Shown here: in pieces, positions 49,007-61,800 of the stretch | How positions within the stretch are numbered: position 1 is the stretch's first letter | Layout of the letters: each line of letters begins with the position of its first letter | Source of the DNA: Hydractinia symbiolongicarpus | Taxonomy: Eukaryota; Cnidaria; Hydrozoa; Anthoathecata; Hydractiniidae | Reading direction: 5' to 3' | NCBI RefSeq assembly: GCF_029227915.1 | Contig: NC_079875.1 | Span: 2,976,001-3,040,000 of the forward strand | DNA: 64,000 nt | Translations under genes and position numbers: made by a program | The notes under the pieces: model-generated | The model's input: only the letters and a program-made list of their open reading frames with translations | The model's database searches: none | What the model was told of the DNA's origin: nothing

Positions 49007-52000
49007 CACAGTCAGTCGTTTCACGGTTAAAAGCGTTGCAACTTAGTAATGTCAGAAAAATATCGCTAAGTACATGTTGCTACGAATATGTGACGCAACC
49101 GTTGTCACTCAAACGGACTGATACCGTCAGAATGTCCATGAAATATAGTTTTTAAATCTGTCTCTATTTCTTCAGCGCGCACTAACGGCTAGGATTGGTC
49201 CCACAGTACAAATTGACTTAATTATCTAAATCTTTAAACAAAGCGCTTCCACAGTGCCCTGTGTAACTGCTGAGGTCAAGAAATCATGTCAAATTAAGAA
49301 GAATGTTATTTCTCGGAGTCCAATTTGCTCATTTAGCACATTCATAAGGTCAAAGTCCAAAATCTTTTCAATTAAGTCCCACAGTCAATCGTTTCACTCT
49401 TAAAAGCGATGCAACCTAGTAATATCAGAAACATATCGCTGAATGCATGTTGGTACGAATATGTGACACAACCGTTGCAACTCAAACGGACTAATACCGT
49501 TGGAAAGTCATTGAAATATAGTTTTTGAAACTGTCTCTATTTCCTCAGCGTGCGCTATCGGATAGGGTTGGTCCCACAGTAACAAATGACTTACTTATCT
49601 AAGTTTTTGAATGAAACGCTACCACAGAGCCCAGTGTAATCGCTGAGTTCCAACATTCAAGTCAAATTAAGAAGAATGTTATTTCTTGGAGTACAATAGC
49701 CTCATTTATCACATTCATAAGGTCAAAGTCCAGAATCGGTTCAAATAAGTTCCACAGTCAATTGTTTCACTGTTAAAAGCGATGCAACCTAGTAATATCA
49801 GAAACATATCGCTGAATTCATGTTGGTACCAATATGAGACACAACCGTTGCAACTCAAACGGACTAATACCGTTGGAAAGTCAATGAAATATAGTTTTTG
49901 AAACTGTCTCTATTTCCTCAGCGTGCGCTATCGGCTAGAGTTGGTCCCACAGTAACAAATGACTTACTTATCTAAAATTTTAAAGGAAACGCTACCACAG
50001 CCCCCAGTGTAACAGCTGAGTTCTAGCAATGATGTCAAATTAAGAAGAATGTTATTTTTTAAAGTCCAATTGTATCATTTATCTCATTTATAAAGTCAAA
50101 CTCCAAAATCAGTTCAACTATGTCTCACAGTTAATCTTTTCACTGTTAAAAGCGATGCAAGCTAGTAATGTCAGAAAAATATCGCAAAATACATGTTTGT
50201 ACGAATATGTGATACAACCGTGGTAACTCAAACGGACTGATACCGTTAGAAAATCATTGAAATGTTTTTTTGAAACTGTCTCTATTTCTTTAGCGCGCGC
50301 AAAGGTCTAGGATTGGTTACACAGTAAAAAATGATTTAATTATCTAAATTTTTAAATGAAACGCTGCAACAGAACTCAATGAAAGGTAGTTTTGGAAACT
50401 GTCTCTATTTTATCAGCGTGCGCTAACGGCTAGGTTTGGTCCCACAGAAACAAACGACTTACTTATCTAAAATTTTAAATGAAACGCCATCACAGCGCCC
50501 TGTGTAATCGCTGAGTTCTAGCAATCATGTCAAATTAAGAAGAATGTTATTTTTTGAAGTCCAATTGTGTCATTTATCTCATTTAAAAAGTCAAACTCCA
50601 AAATCAGTTCAACTAAGTCTCACAGTCAATCTTTTCACCGTCAAAAGCGATGCAAGCTAGTAATGTCAGAAAAATATCGCAAAATACCTGTTGGTACGAA
50701 TATGTGACACAACCGTGGTAACTCAAACGGACTGATACCGTTAGAAAGTCATTGAAATGTAGTTTTTGAAACTGTCTCTATTTCTTTAGCGCGCGCATAG
50801 GTCTAGGATTGGTCTCACAGTAAAAAATGACTTAATTATCTAAGTTTTTGAATGAAACGTTACCACAGAGTCCAGCGTAATCGCTGAGTTCCAACATTCA
50901 AGTCAAATTAAGAAGAATGTTATTTCTTGGAGTACAATAGCCTCATTTATCACATTCATAAGGTCAAAGTCCAGAATCGGTTCAATTAAGTTCCACAGTC
51001 AATCGTTTCACTGTTAAAAGCGATGCAACCTAGTAATATCAGAAACATATCGCTGAATTCATGTTGGTACCAATATGAGACACAACCGTTTGAACTTAAA
51101 CGGACTGATACCGTTAGAAAGTCATTAAAATGTAGCTTTTGAAACTGTCTCTATTTCCTCAGTGCGCGCTAACGGCTAGGATTGGTCTCACAGTAAGAAA
51201 TGACTTATTAATCTAAATTCTTAAATGAAGTGCTACTATTTATCTAAATTTTTAATTATAGCGCTACCACAGCGCCCAATTTAATCGCTGAGTTCCAGCA
51301 ATCCAGTCAAATTAAGAAGAATGTTATTTCTTGGAGTCCAATTGTGTCATTTATCTCATTTATAAAGTCAATGTCCAAAATCAGTTCAATTAAGTCCCAC
51401 AGTCAGTCGTTTCACGGTTAAAAGCGCTGCCACTTAGTAATGTCAGAAAAATATCGCTAAGTACATGTTGCTACGAATATGTGACGCAACCGTTGTTTCT
51501 CAAACGGACTGATACCGTCAGAAAGTCCATGAAATATAGTTTTTAAATCTGTCTCTATTTCTTCAGCGCGCAATAACGGCTAGGATTGGTCCCACGGTAC
51601 AAATTGACTTAATTATCTAAATCTTTAAACAAAGCGCTTCTACAGCGCCCTGTGTAACTGCTGAGGTCAAGCAATCATGTCAAATTAAGAAGAATGTTAT
51701 TTCTCGGAGTCCAATTGGCTCATTTATCAGATTCATAAGGTCAAAGTCCAAAATCTTTTCAATTAATTCCCACAGTCAATCGTTTCACTCTTAAAAGCGA
51801 TGCAACCTAGTAATATCAGAAACATATCGCTGAATACATGTTGGTACGAAGATGTGACGCAACCGTTGCAACTCAAACGGACTGACACCGTTAGAAAGTA
51901 ATTGAAATGTAGTTTTTGAAACTGTCTCTATTTCGTCAGCGTGCGCTATCGGCTAGGGTTGGTCCCACAGTAACAATTGACTTACTTATCTAAAATTTTA

Positions 52001-52157
52001 AAGGAAACGCTACCACAGCACCCAGTGTAATCGCTGAGTTCTAGCAATCATGTCAAATTAAAAAGAATGTTATTTTTTGAAGTCCAATTGTGTCATTTAT
52101 CTCATTTATAAAGTCAAACTCTAAAATCAGTTCAACTAAGTCTCACAGTCAATCTTT
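49007..52157 (+). repeat. Second S-S-XL-S-L block with an extra hybrid unit, then S-S
   Basis: Unit starts are 49007, 49380, 49753, 50126 (XL), 50621, 50994 (L), 51398, 51771 and 52144. It repeats the preceding block at an offset of 2,017 up to about 49,593, then gains one unit. The unit 49,380-49,752 is a hybrid: the left part is of the 47,362 type, and after the shared CTTATCTAA at 49,593-49,602 it follows the 48,230 type (AGTTTTTGAATGAAAC). From 49.8 kb it matches 27.3-29.6 kb at an offset of 22,519. This is a clean example of out-of-register exchange. Confidence 0.8.
50126..50620 (+). repeat. XL monomer (495 bp), second right-half copy
   Basis: This is the same type as at 47,735, 2,391 bp further on. 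It belongs to a block one unit longer than its partner because an extra hybrid unit is inserted upstream at 49,380-49,752. The junction reads GCAACAGAACTCAATG here, a single change from GCCACAG. Confidence 0.85.
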
Positions 52158-55100
52158 TCACTGTTAAAAGCGATGCAAGCTAGTAATGTCAGAAAAATGT
52201 CGCTAAATACATGTTGGTACGAATATGAGACGCAACCGTTGCAACTCAAACGGACTGATACCGTTAGAAAGTCATTGAAATGTAGCTTTTCAAACTGTTT
52301 CTATTTCCTCAGTGCGCGCTAACGGCTAGGATTGGTCTCACAGTAAGAAATGACTTATTAATCTAAATTCTTAAATGAAGTGCTACTATTTATCTAAATT
52401 TTTAATTATAGCGCTACCACAGCGCCCAATTTAATCGCTGAGTTCCAGCAATCAAGTCAAACTAAGAAGAATTTTATTTGTTGGAGTCCAATTGTGTCAT
52501 TTATCTCATTTATAAGGTCAATGTCCAAAATCAGTTCAATTAAGTCCCACAGTCAGTCGTTTCACGGTTAAAAGCGTTGCAACTTAGTAATGTCAGAAAA
52601 ATATCGCTAAGTACATGTTGCTACAAATATGTGACGCAACCGTTGTTACTCAAACGGACTGATACTGTCAGAAAGTCCATGAACTATAGTTTTTAAATCT
52701 GTCTCTATTTTTTCAGCGCGCAATAACGGCTAGGATTGGTCCCACAGTACAAATTGACTTAATTATCTAAATCTTTATACAAAGCGCTTCCACAGCGCCC
52801 TGTGTAACTGCTGAGGTCAAGCAATCATGTCAAATTATGAAGAATGTTATTTCTCGGAGTCTAATTGGCTCATTTCACACATTCATAAAGTCAAAGTCCA
52901 TATTCTTTTCAATTAAGTCCCACAGTCAATTGTTTCACTCTTAAAAGCGATGCAACCTAGTAATATCAGAAACATATCGCTGAATACATGTTGGTACGAA
53001 TATGTGACGCAACCGTTGCAACTCAAACGCTCTGATACCGTTAGAAAGTCATTGAAATGTAGTTTTTGAAACTGTCTCTATTTCCTCAGCGTGCGCTATC
53101 GGCTAGGGTTGGTCCCACAGTAACAAATGACTTACTTATCTAAAATTTTAAAGGAAACGCTACAACAGCACCCAGTGTAATCACTGAATTCTAGCAATCA
53201 TGTCAAATTAAGAAGAATGTTATTTTTTGAAGTTCAATTGTGTCATTTATCTCATTTATAAATTCAAACTCCAAAATCAGTTCAACTAAGTCTCACAGTC
53301 AATCTTTTCACTGTTAAAAGCGATGCAAGCTAGTAATGTCCGAAAAATATCGCAAAATACATGTTGGTACGAATATGTGACACAACTGTGGTAACTCAAA
53401 CGGACTGATACCGTTAGAAAGTCATTGAAATGTAGTTTTTGAAACTGTCTCTATTTCTTTAGCGCGCGGAAAGGTCTAGGATTGGTCACACAGTAAAAAA
53501 TGACTTAATTATCTAAATTTTTGAATGAAACGCTACCACAGAGCCAAGTGTAATCGCTGAGTTCCCGCATTCAAGTCAAATTAAGAAGAATGTTATTTCT
53601 TGGAGTACAATAGCCTCATTTATCACATTCATAAGGTCAAAGTCCAGAATCGGTTCAATTAAGTCCCACTGTCAATCGTTTCACTGTTAAAAGCGATGCA
53701 AGCTAGTAATGTCAGAAAAATGTCGCTAAATACATGTTGGTACGAATATGAGACGCAACCGTTGCAACTCAAACGGACTGATACCGTTAGAAATTCATTG
53801 AAATGTAGCTTTTCAAACTGTTTCTATTTCCTTAGTGCGCGCTAACGGCTAGGATTGGTCTCACAGTAAGAAATGACTTATTAATCTAAATTCTTAAATG
53901 AAGTGCTACTATTTATCTAAATTTTTAATTATAGCGCTACCACAGCGCCCAATTTAATCGCTAAGTTCCAGCAATCAAGTCAAACTAAGAAGAATTTTAT
54001 TTGTTGGAGTCCAATTGTGTCATTTATCTCATTTATAAGGTCAATGTCCAAAATCAGTTCAATTAAGTCCCACAGTCAGTCGTTTCACGGTTAAAAGCGT
54101 TGCAACTTAGTAATGTCAGAAAAATATCGCTAAGTACATGTTGGTACGAATATGTGACGCAACCGTTGTTACTCAAACGGACTGATACTGTCAGAAAGTC
54201 CATGAACTATAGTTTTTAAATCTGTCTCTATTTCTTCAGCGCGCAATAACGGCTAGGATTGGTCCCACAGTACAAATTGACTTAATTATCTAAATCTTTA
54301 AACAAAGCGCTTCCACAGCGCCCTGTGTAACTGCTGAGGTCAAGCAATCATGTCAAATTAAGAAGAATGTTATTTCTCGGAGTCCAATTGGCTCATTTAT
54401 CAGATTCATAAGGTCAAAGTCCAAAATCTTTTCAATTAAGTCCCACAGTCAATCGTTTCACTCTTAAAAGCGATGCAACCTAGTAATATCAGAAACATAT
54501 CGCTGAATACATGTTGGTACGAAGATGTGACGCAACCGTTGCAACTCAAACGGACTGATACCGTTAGAAAGTCATTGAAATGTAGTTTTTGAAACTGTCT
54601 CTATTTCGTCAGCGTGCGCTATCGGCTAGGGTTGGTCCCACAGTAACAATTGACTTACTTATCTAAAATTTTAAAGGAAACGCTACCACAGAGCCCAGTG
54701 TAATCGCTGAGTTCCAGCATTCAATTCAAATTAAGAAGAATGTTATTTCTTGGAGTACAATAGCCTCATTTATCACATTCATAAGGTCAAAGTCCAGAAT
54801 CGGTTCAATTAAGTCCCACTGTCAATCGTTTCACTGTTAAAAGCGATGCAAGCTAGTAATGTCAGAAAAATGTCGCTAAATACATGTTGGTACGAATATG
54901 AGACGCAACCGTTGCAACTCAAACGGACTGATACCGTTAGAAAGTCATTGAAATGTAGCTTTTCAAACTGTTTCTATTTCCTCAGTGCGCGCTAACGGCT
55001 AGGATTGGTCTCACAGTAAGAAATGACTTATTAATCTAAATTCTTAAATGAAGTGCTACTATTTATCTAAATTTTTAATTATAGCGCTACCACAGCGCCC

Positions 55101-58100
55101 AATTTAATCGCTGAGTTCCAGCAATCAAGTCAAACTAAGAAGAATTTTATTTGTTGGAGTCCAATTGTGTCATTTATCTCATTTATAAGGTCAATGTCCA
55201 AAATCAGTTCAATTAAGTCCCACAGTCAGTCGTTTCACGGTTAAAAGCGTTGCAACTTAGTAATGTCAGAAAAATATCGCTAAGTACATGTTGCTACAAA
55301 TATGTGACGCAACCGTTGTTACTCAAACGGACTGATACTGTCAGAAAGTCCATGAACTATAGTTTTTAAATCTGTCTCTATTTTTTCAGCGCGCAATAAC
55401 GGCTAGGATTGGTCCCACAGTACAAATTGACTTAATTATCTAAATCTTTATACAAAGCGCTTCCACAGCGCCCTGTGTAACTGCTGAGGTCAAGCAATCA
55501 TGTCAAATTATGAAGAATGTTATTTCTCGGAGTCTAATTGGCTCATTTCACACATTCATAAAGTCAAAGTCCATATTCTTTTCAATTAAGTCCCACAGTC
55601 AATTGTTTCACTCTTAAAAGCGATGCAACCTAGTAATATCAGAAACATATCGCTGAATACATGTTGGTACGAATATGTGACGCAACCGTTGCAACTCAAA
55701 CGCTCTGATACCGTTAGAAAGTCATTGAAATGTAGTTTTTGAAACTGTCTCTATTTCCTCAGCGTGCGCTATCGGCTAGGGTTGGTCCCACAGTAACAAA
55801 TGACTTACTTATCTAAAATTTTAAAGGAAACGCTACAACAGCACCCAGTGTAATCACTGAATTCTAGCAATCATGTCAAATTAAGAAGAATGTTATTTTT
55901 TGAAGTTCAATTGTGTCATTTATCTCATTTATAAATTCAAACTCCAAAATCAGTTCAACTAAGTCTCACAGTCAATCTTTTCACTGTTAAAAGCGATGCA
56001 AGCTAGTAATGTCCGAAAAATATCGCAAAATACATGTTGGTACGAATATGTGACACAACTGTGGTAACTCAAACGGACTGATACCGTTAGAAAGTCATTG
56101 AAATGTAGTTTTTGAAACTGTCTCTATTTCTTTAGCGCGCGGAAAGGTCTAGGATTGGTCACACAGTAAAAAATGACTTAATTATCTAAATTTTTGAATG
56201 AAACGCTACCACAGAGCCAAGTGTAATCGCTGAGTTCCCGCATTCAAGTCAAATTAAGAAGAATGTTATTTCTTGGAGTACAATAGCCTCATTTATCACA
56301 TTCATAAGGTCAAAGTCCAGAATCGGTTCAATTAAGTCCCACTGTCAATCGTTTCACTGTTAAAAGCGATGCAAGCTAGTAATGTCAGAAAAATGTCGCT
56401 AAATACATGTTGGTACGAATATGAGACGCAACCGTTGCAACTCAAACGGACTGATACCGTTAGAAATTCATTGAAATGTAGCTTTTCAAACTGTTTCTAT
56501 TTCCTTAGTGCGCGCTAACGGCTAGGATTGGTCTCACAGTAAGAAATGACTTATTAATCTAAATTCTTAAATGAAGTGCTACTATTTATCTAAATTTTTA
56601 ATTATAGCGCTACCACAGCGCCCAATTTAATCGCTAAGTTCCAGCAATCAAGTCAAACTAAGAAGAATTTTATTTGTTGGAGTCCAATTGTGTCATTTAT
56701 CTCATTTATAAGGTCAATGTCCAAAATCAGTTCAATTAAGTCCCACAGTCAGTCGTTTCACGGTTAAAAGCGTTGCAACTTAGTAATGTCAGAAAAATAT
56801 CGCTAAGTACATGTTGGTACGAATATGTGACGCAACCGTTGTTACTCAAACGGACTGATACTGTCAGAAAGTCCATGAACTATAGTTTTTAAATCTGTCT
56901 CTATTTCTTCAGCGCGCAATAACGGCTAGGATTGGTCCCACAGTACAAATTGACTTAATTATCTAAATCTTTAAACAAAGCGCTTCCACAGCGCCCTGTG
57001 TAACTGCTGAGGTCAAGCAATCATGTCAAATTAAGAAGAATGTTATTTCTCGGAGTCCAATTGGCTCATTTATCAGATTCATAAGGTCAAAGTCCAAAAT
57101 CTTTTCAATTAAGTCCCACAGTCAATCGTTTCACTCTTAAAAGCGATGCAACCTAGTAATATCAGAAACATATCGCTGAATACATGTTGGTACGAAGATG
57201 TGACGCAACCGTTGCAACTCAAACGGACTGATACCGTTAGAAAGTCATTGAAATGTAGTTTTTGAAACTGTCTCTATTTCGTCAGCGTGCGCTATCGGCT
57301 AGGGTTGGTCCCACAGTAACAATTGACTTACTTATCTAAAATTTTAAAGGAAACGCTACCACAGAGCCCAGTGTAATCGCTGAGTTCCAGCATTCAATTC
57401 AAATTAAGAAGAATGTTATTTCTTGGAGTACAATAGCCTCATTTATCACATTCATAAGGTCAAAGTCCAGAATCGGTTCAATTAAGTCCCACTGTCAATC
57501 GTTTCACTGTTAAAAGCGATGCAAGCTAGTAATGTCAGAAAAATGTCGCTAAATACATGTTGGTACGAATATGAGACGCAACCGTTGCAACTCAAACGGA
57601 CTGATACCGTTAGAAAGTCATTGAAATGTAGCTTTTCAAACTGTTTCTATTTCCTCAGTGCGCGCTAACGGCTAGGATTGGTCTCACAGTAAGAAATGAC
57701 TTATTAATCTAAATTCTTAAATGAAGTGCTACTATTTATCTAAATTTTTAATTATAGCGCTACCACAGCGCCCAATTTAATCGCTGAGTTCCAGCAATCA
57801 AGTCAAACTAAGAAGAATTTTATTTGTTGGAGTCCAATTGTGTCATTTATCTCATTTATAAGGTCAATGTCCAAAATCAGTTCAATTAAGTCCCACAGTC
57901 AGTCGTTTCACGGTTAAAAGCGTTGCAACTTAGTAATGTCAGAAAAATATCGCTAAGTACATGTTGCTACAAATATGTGACGCAACCGTTGTTACTCAAA
58001 CGGACTGATACTGTCAGAAAGTCCATGAACTATAGTTTTTAAATCTGTCTCTATTTTTTCAGCGCGCAATAACGGCTAGGATTGGTCCCACAGTACAAAT

Positions 58101-58852
58101 TGACTTAATTATCTAAATCTTTATACAAAGCGCTTCCACAGCGCCCTGTGTAACTGCTGAGGTCAAGCAATCATGTCAAATTATGAAGAATGTTATTTCT
58201 CGGAGTCTAATTGGCTCATTTCACACATTCATAAAGTCAAAGTCCATATTCTTTTCAATTAAGTCCCACAGTCAATTGTTTCACTCTTAAAAGCGATGCA
58301 ACCTAGTAATATCAGAAACATATCGCTGAATACATGTTGGTACGAATATGTGACGCAACCGTTGCAACTCAAACGCTCTGATACCGTTAGAAAGTCATTG
58401 AAATGTAGTTTTTGAAACTGTCTCTATTTCCTCAGCGTGCGCTATCGGCTAGGGTTGGTCCCACAGTAACAAATGACTTACTTATCTAAAATTTTAAAGG
58501 AAACGCTACAACAGCACCCAGTGTAATCACTGAATTCTAGCAATCATGTCAAATTAAGAAGAATGTTATTTTTTGAAGTTCAATTGTGTCATTTATCTCA
58601 TTTATAAATTCAAACTCCAAAATCAGTTCAACTAAGTCTCACAGTCAATCTTTTCACTGTTAAAAGCGATGCAAGCTAGTAATGTCCGAAAAATATCGCA
58701 AAATACATGTTGGTACGAATATGTGACACAACTGTGGTAACTCAAACGGACTGATACCGTTAGAAAGTCATTGAAATGTAGTTTTTGAAACTGTCTCTAT
58801 TTCTTTAGCGCGCGGAAAGGTCTAGGATTGGTCACACAGTAAAAAATGACTT
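52158..58852 (+). repeat. Seven-unit higher-order repeat, 2,673 bp, 2.5 copies
   Basis: Starts run 52548, 52921, 53294, 53667 (L), 54071, 54444, 54817 (L), then 55221, 55594, 55967, 56340 (L), 56744, 57117, 57490 (L), then 57894, 58267, 58640. One period is five S units of 373 bp and two L units of 404 bp, exactly 2,673 bp. No difference was seen between copies at the sites compared, including rare forms CTACAAATATG, AAATTCATTGAAATG, AACGCTCTGATACC and TTTTCAAACTGTTTC. The repeat begins just inside the unit at 52,144 and stops at 58,851-58,863, inside a shared ATCTAAA, where another domain is joined. Confidence 0.88.
52236..52325. promoter_or_regulatory. Cluster of four AACGG/CCGTT pentamers (putative protein-binding motif)
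   Basis: This unit has CCGTT at 52,236, AACGG at 52,249, CCGTT at 52,261 and AACGG at 52,321. The first three alternate in orientation at 12-13 bp steps. The last is within GCTAACGGCTA, close to the Myb-type core (YAACGG). By chance a 373-bp stretch should hold under one such pentamer on both strands together. Most units keep three or four. No function is shown; the pattern may only reflect descent. Confidence 0.4.
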
Positions 58853-61800
58853 AATTATCTAAAATTTTAAATGAAACGCTACCACAGCACCCAGTGTAAT
58901 TGCTGAGTTTTAGCAATCAAGTCAAATTGAGAAGAATGTTTTTTCTTGGAGTACAATAGCCTCACTTCTCACATTCATAAGGTCAAAGTCCAGAATCGGT
59001 TCAATTAAGTCCCACAGTCAATCGTTTCACTGTTAAAAGCGATGCAAGCTAGTAATGTCAGAAAAATATCGCTAAATACATGTTGGTACGAATATGAGAC
59101 GCAACCGTTGCAACTCAAACGGACTGATACCGTTAGAAAGTCATTGAAATGTAGCTTTTGAAACTGTCTCTATTTCCTCAGTGCGCGCTAACGGCTAGGC
59201 TTGGTCTCACAGTAAGAAATGACTTATTAATCTAAATTCTTAAATGAAGTGCTACTATTTATCTAAATTTTTAATTATAGCGCTACCACAGCGCCCAATT
59301 TAATCGCTGAGCTCCAGCAATCAAGTCAAATTAAGAAGAATGTTATTTTTAGAGTCCAATTGTGTCATTTATCTCATTTATAAATTCAAACTCCAAAATC
59401 AGTTCAACTAAGTCTCACAGTCAATCTTTTCACTGTTAAAAGCGATGCAAGCTAGTAATGTCAGAAAAATATCGCAAAATACATGTTGGTACGAATATGT
59501 GACACAACCGTGGTAACTCAAACGGACTGATACCGTTAGAAAGTCATTGAAATGTAGTTTTTGAAACTGTCTCTATTTCTTTAGCGCGCGGAAAGGTCTA
59601 GGATTGGTCACACAGTAAAAAATGACTTAATTATCTAAATTTTTGAATGAAACGCTACCACAGAGCCCAGTGTAATCGCTGAGTTCCCGCATTCAAGTCA
59701 AATTAAGAAGAATGTTATTTCTGGGAGTACAATAGCCTCATTTATCACATTCATAAGGTCAAAGTCCAGAATCGGTTCAATTAAGTCCCACAGTCAATCG
59801 ATTCACTGTTAAAAGCGATGCAAGCTAGTAATGTCAGAAAAATATCGCTAAATACATCTTGGTACGAATATGAGATGCAAACGTTGTACCTGAAACGGAC
59901 TGATACCTTTAGAAATCCAATGAAATGGAGTTTATGTAACTGTCTCTCTTTCCCCAGCGCGCGTTAACGGCTAGGATTGGTCCCACAATAAAGAAAGACT
60001 TATTTATCTAAGTTTTTAAATAAAGCGCTCACATAGCGCCCAGTGTAATCGCTGAGTTCCAGCAATTAAGTCAAGTTAAGAATAGTGTTATTTTTTGGAG
60101 TCCAATTGTGTCATTTATTACATTAATAGGGTGAAAGTCCAAAATCAGTTCAATTAAGTCCCACAGTCTATCGTTTCATGGTTAAAAGCGTTGCAGCCTA
60201 GTAATGTCAGAAAAATATCGCTAAATACTTGTTGGTACCAAAATGTGACGCAACCGTTGAAACTCAAACGGACTGATACAGTTAGAAAGTCAATGAAATG
60301 TGGATTTGGAGACTGTCTCTATTTTATCAGCGTGCGCTAACGGCTAGGTTTAGTCCCACAGAAACAAATGACTTACTTATCTAAAATTTTAAATGAAACG
60401 CCACCACAGCGCCCAGCGTAATCGCTGAGGTCTCGCAATCAAGTCAAATTAAGAAGAATGTTATTTTTTGGAGTCCAATTGTGTCATTTATCTCATTTAT
60501 TAGGTCAATGTCCAAAATCAGTTCAATTAAGTCTCACAGTCAATCGGTTCACGGTTAAAAGCGTTGCAGCCAAGTAATGTCAGAAAAGTATCGCTAATTA
60601 CATGTTGGTACGAACATGTGACGCAACTGTTGTTACTCAAACGGACTGATACCGTTAGAAAGTCCATGAAATACAGTTTTTAAATCTGTCTCTATTTCTT
60701 TAGCGCGCGCTAACGGCTAGGATTGGTCCCACAGTACAAATTGACTTTATTATCTAAATATTTAAACAAAGCGCTGCCACAGCGCCCTGTGTAACTGCTG
60801 AGGTCAAGCAATCATGTCGAATTAAGAAGAATGTTATTTCTTGGAGTCCAATTGGCTCATTTATCACATTCATAAGGTCAAAGTCCAAAATCTTTTCAAT
60901 TAAGTCCCACAGTCAATCGTTTCACTGTTAAAAGCGAGGCAACCTAGTAATATCAGAAACAAATGGCTGAATACATGTTGGTACGAATATGTGACGCAAC
61001 CGTTGTAACTCAAACGAACTGATACCGTTAGAAAGTCATTGAAATGTAGCTTTTGAAACTGTCTCTATTTCCTTAGCGCGCGCAAAGGTCTAGGATTGGT
61101 CACACAGTACAAATTGACTTAATTATCTAAATATTTAAACAAAGCGCTGCCACAGCGCCCTGTGTAACTGCTGAGGTCAAGTAATCATGTAAAATTAAGA
61201 AGAATGTTATTTCTTGGAGTCCAATTGGCTCATTTATCACATTCATAAGGTCAAAGTTCAAAATCTTTTCAATTAAGTCCCACAGTCAATCGTTTCACTG
61301 TTAAAAGCGATGCAACCTAGTAATATCAGAAACATATGGCTGAATACATGTTGGTACGAATATGTGACGCAACCGTTACAACTCAAACGGACTGATACCG
61401 TTAGAAAGTCCATGAAGTACAGTTTTTAAATCTGTCTCTATTTCTTTAGCGCGTGCTAACAGCTAGGATTGGTCCCACAGTACAAATTGACTTAATTATC
61501 TAAATATTTAAGCAAAGCGCTGCCACAGCGCCCTGTGTAACTGCTGAGGTCAAGTAATCATTTAAAATTAAGAAGAATGTTATTTCTTGGAGTCCAATTG
61601 GCTCATTTATCACATCCATAAGGTCAAATTCAAAATCTTTTCAATTAAGTCCCACAGTCAATCGTTTCACTGTTAAAAGCGATACAACCTAGTAATATCA
61701 GAAACATATCGCTGAATACATGTTGGTACGAATATGTGACGCAACCGTTGCAACTCAAACGAACTGATACCGTTAGAAAGTCATTGAAATTTAGCTTTTG

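Noticed and set aside
52321-52350. Pol III internal promoter or tRNA-derived origin in CTAACGGCTAGGATTGGTCC
   Set aside because: No convincing A box or B box pair at suitable spacing and no cloverleaf could be drawn.
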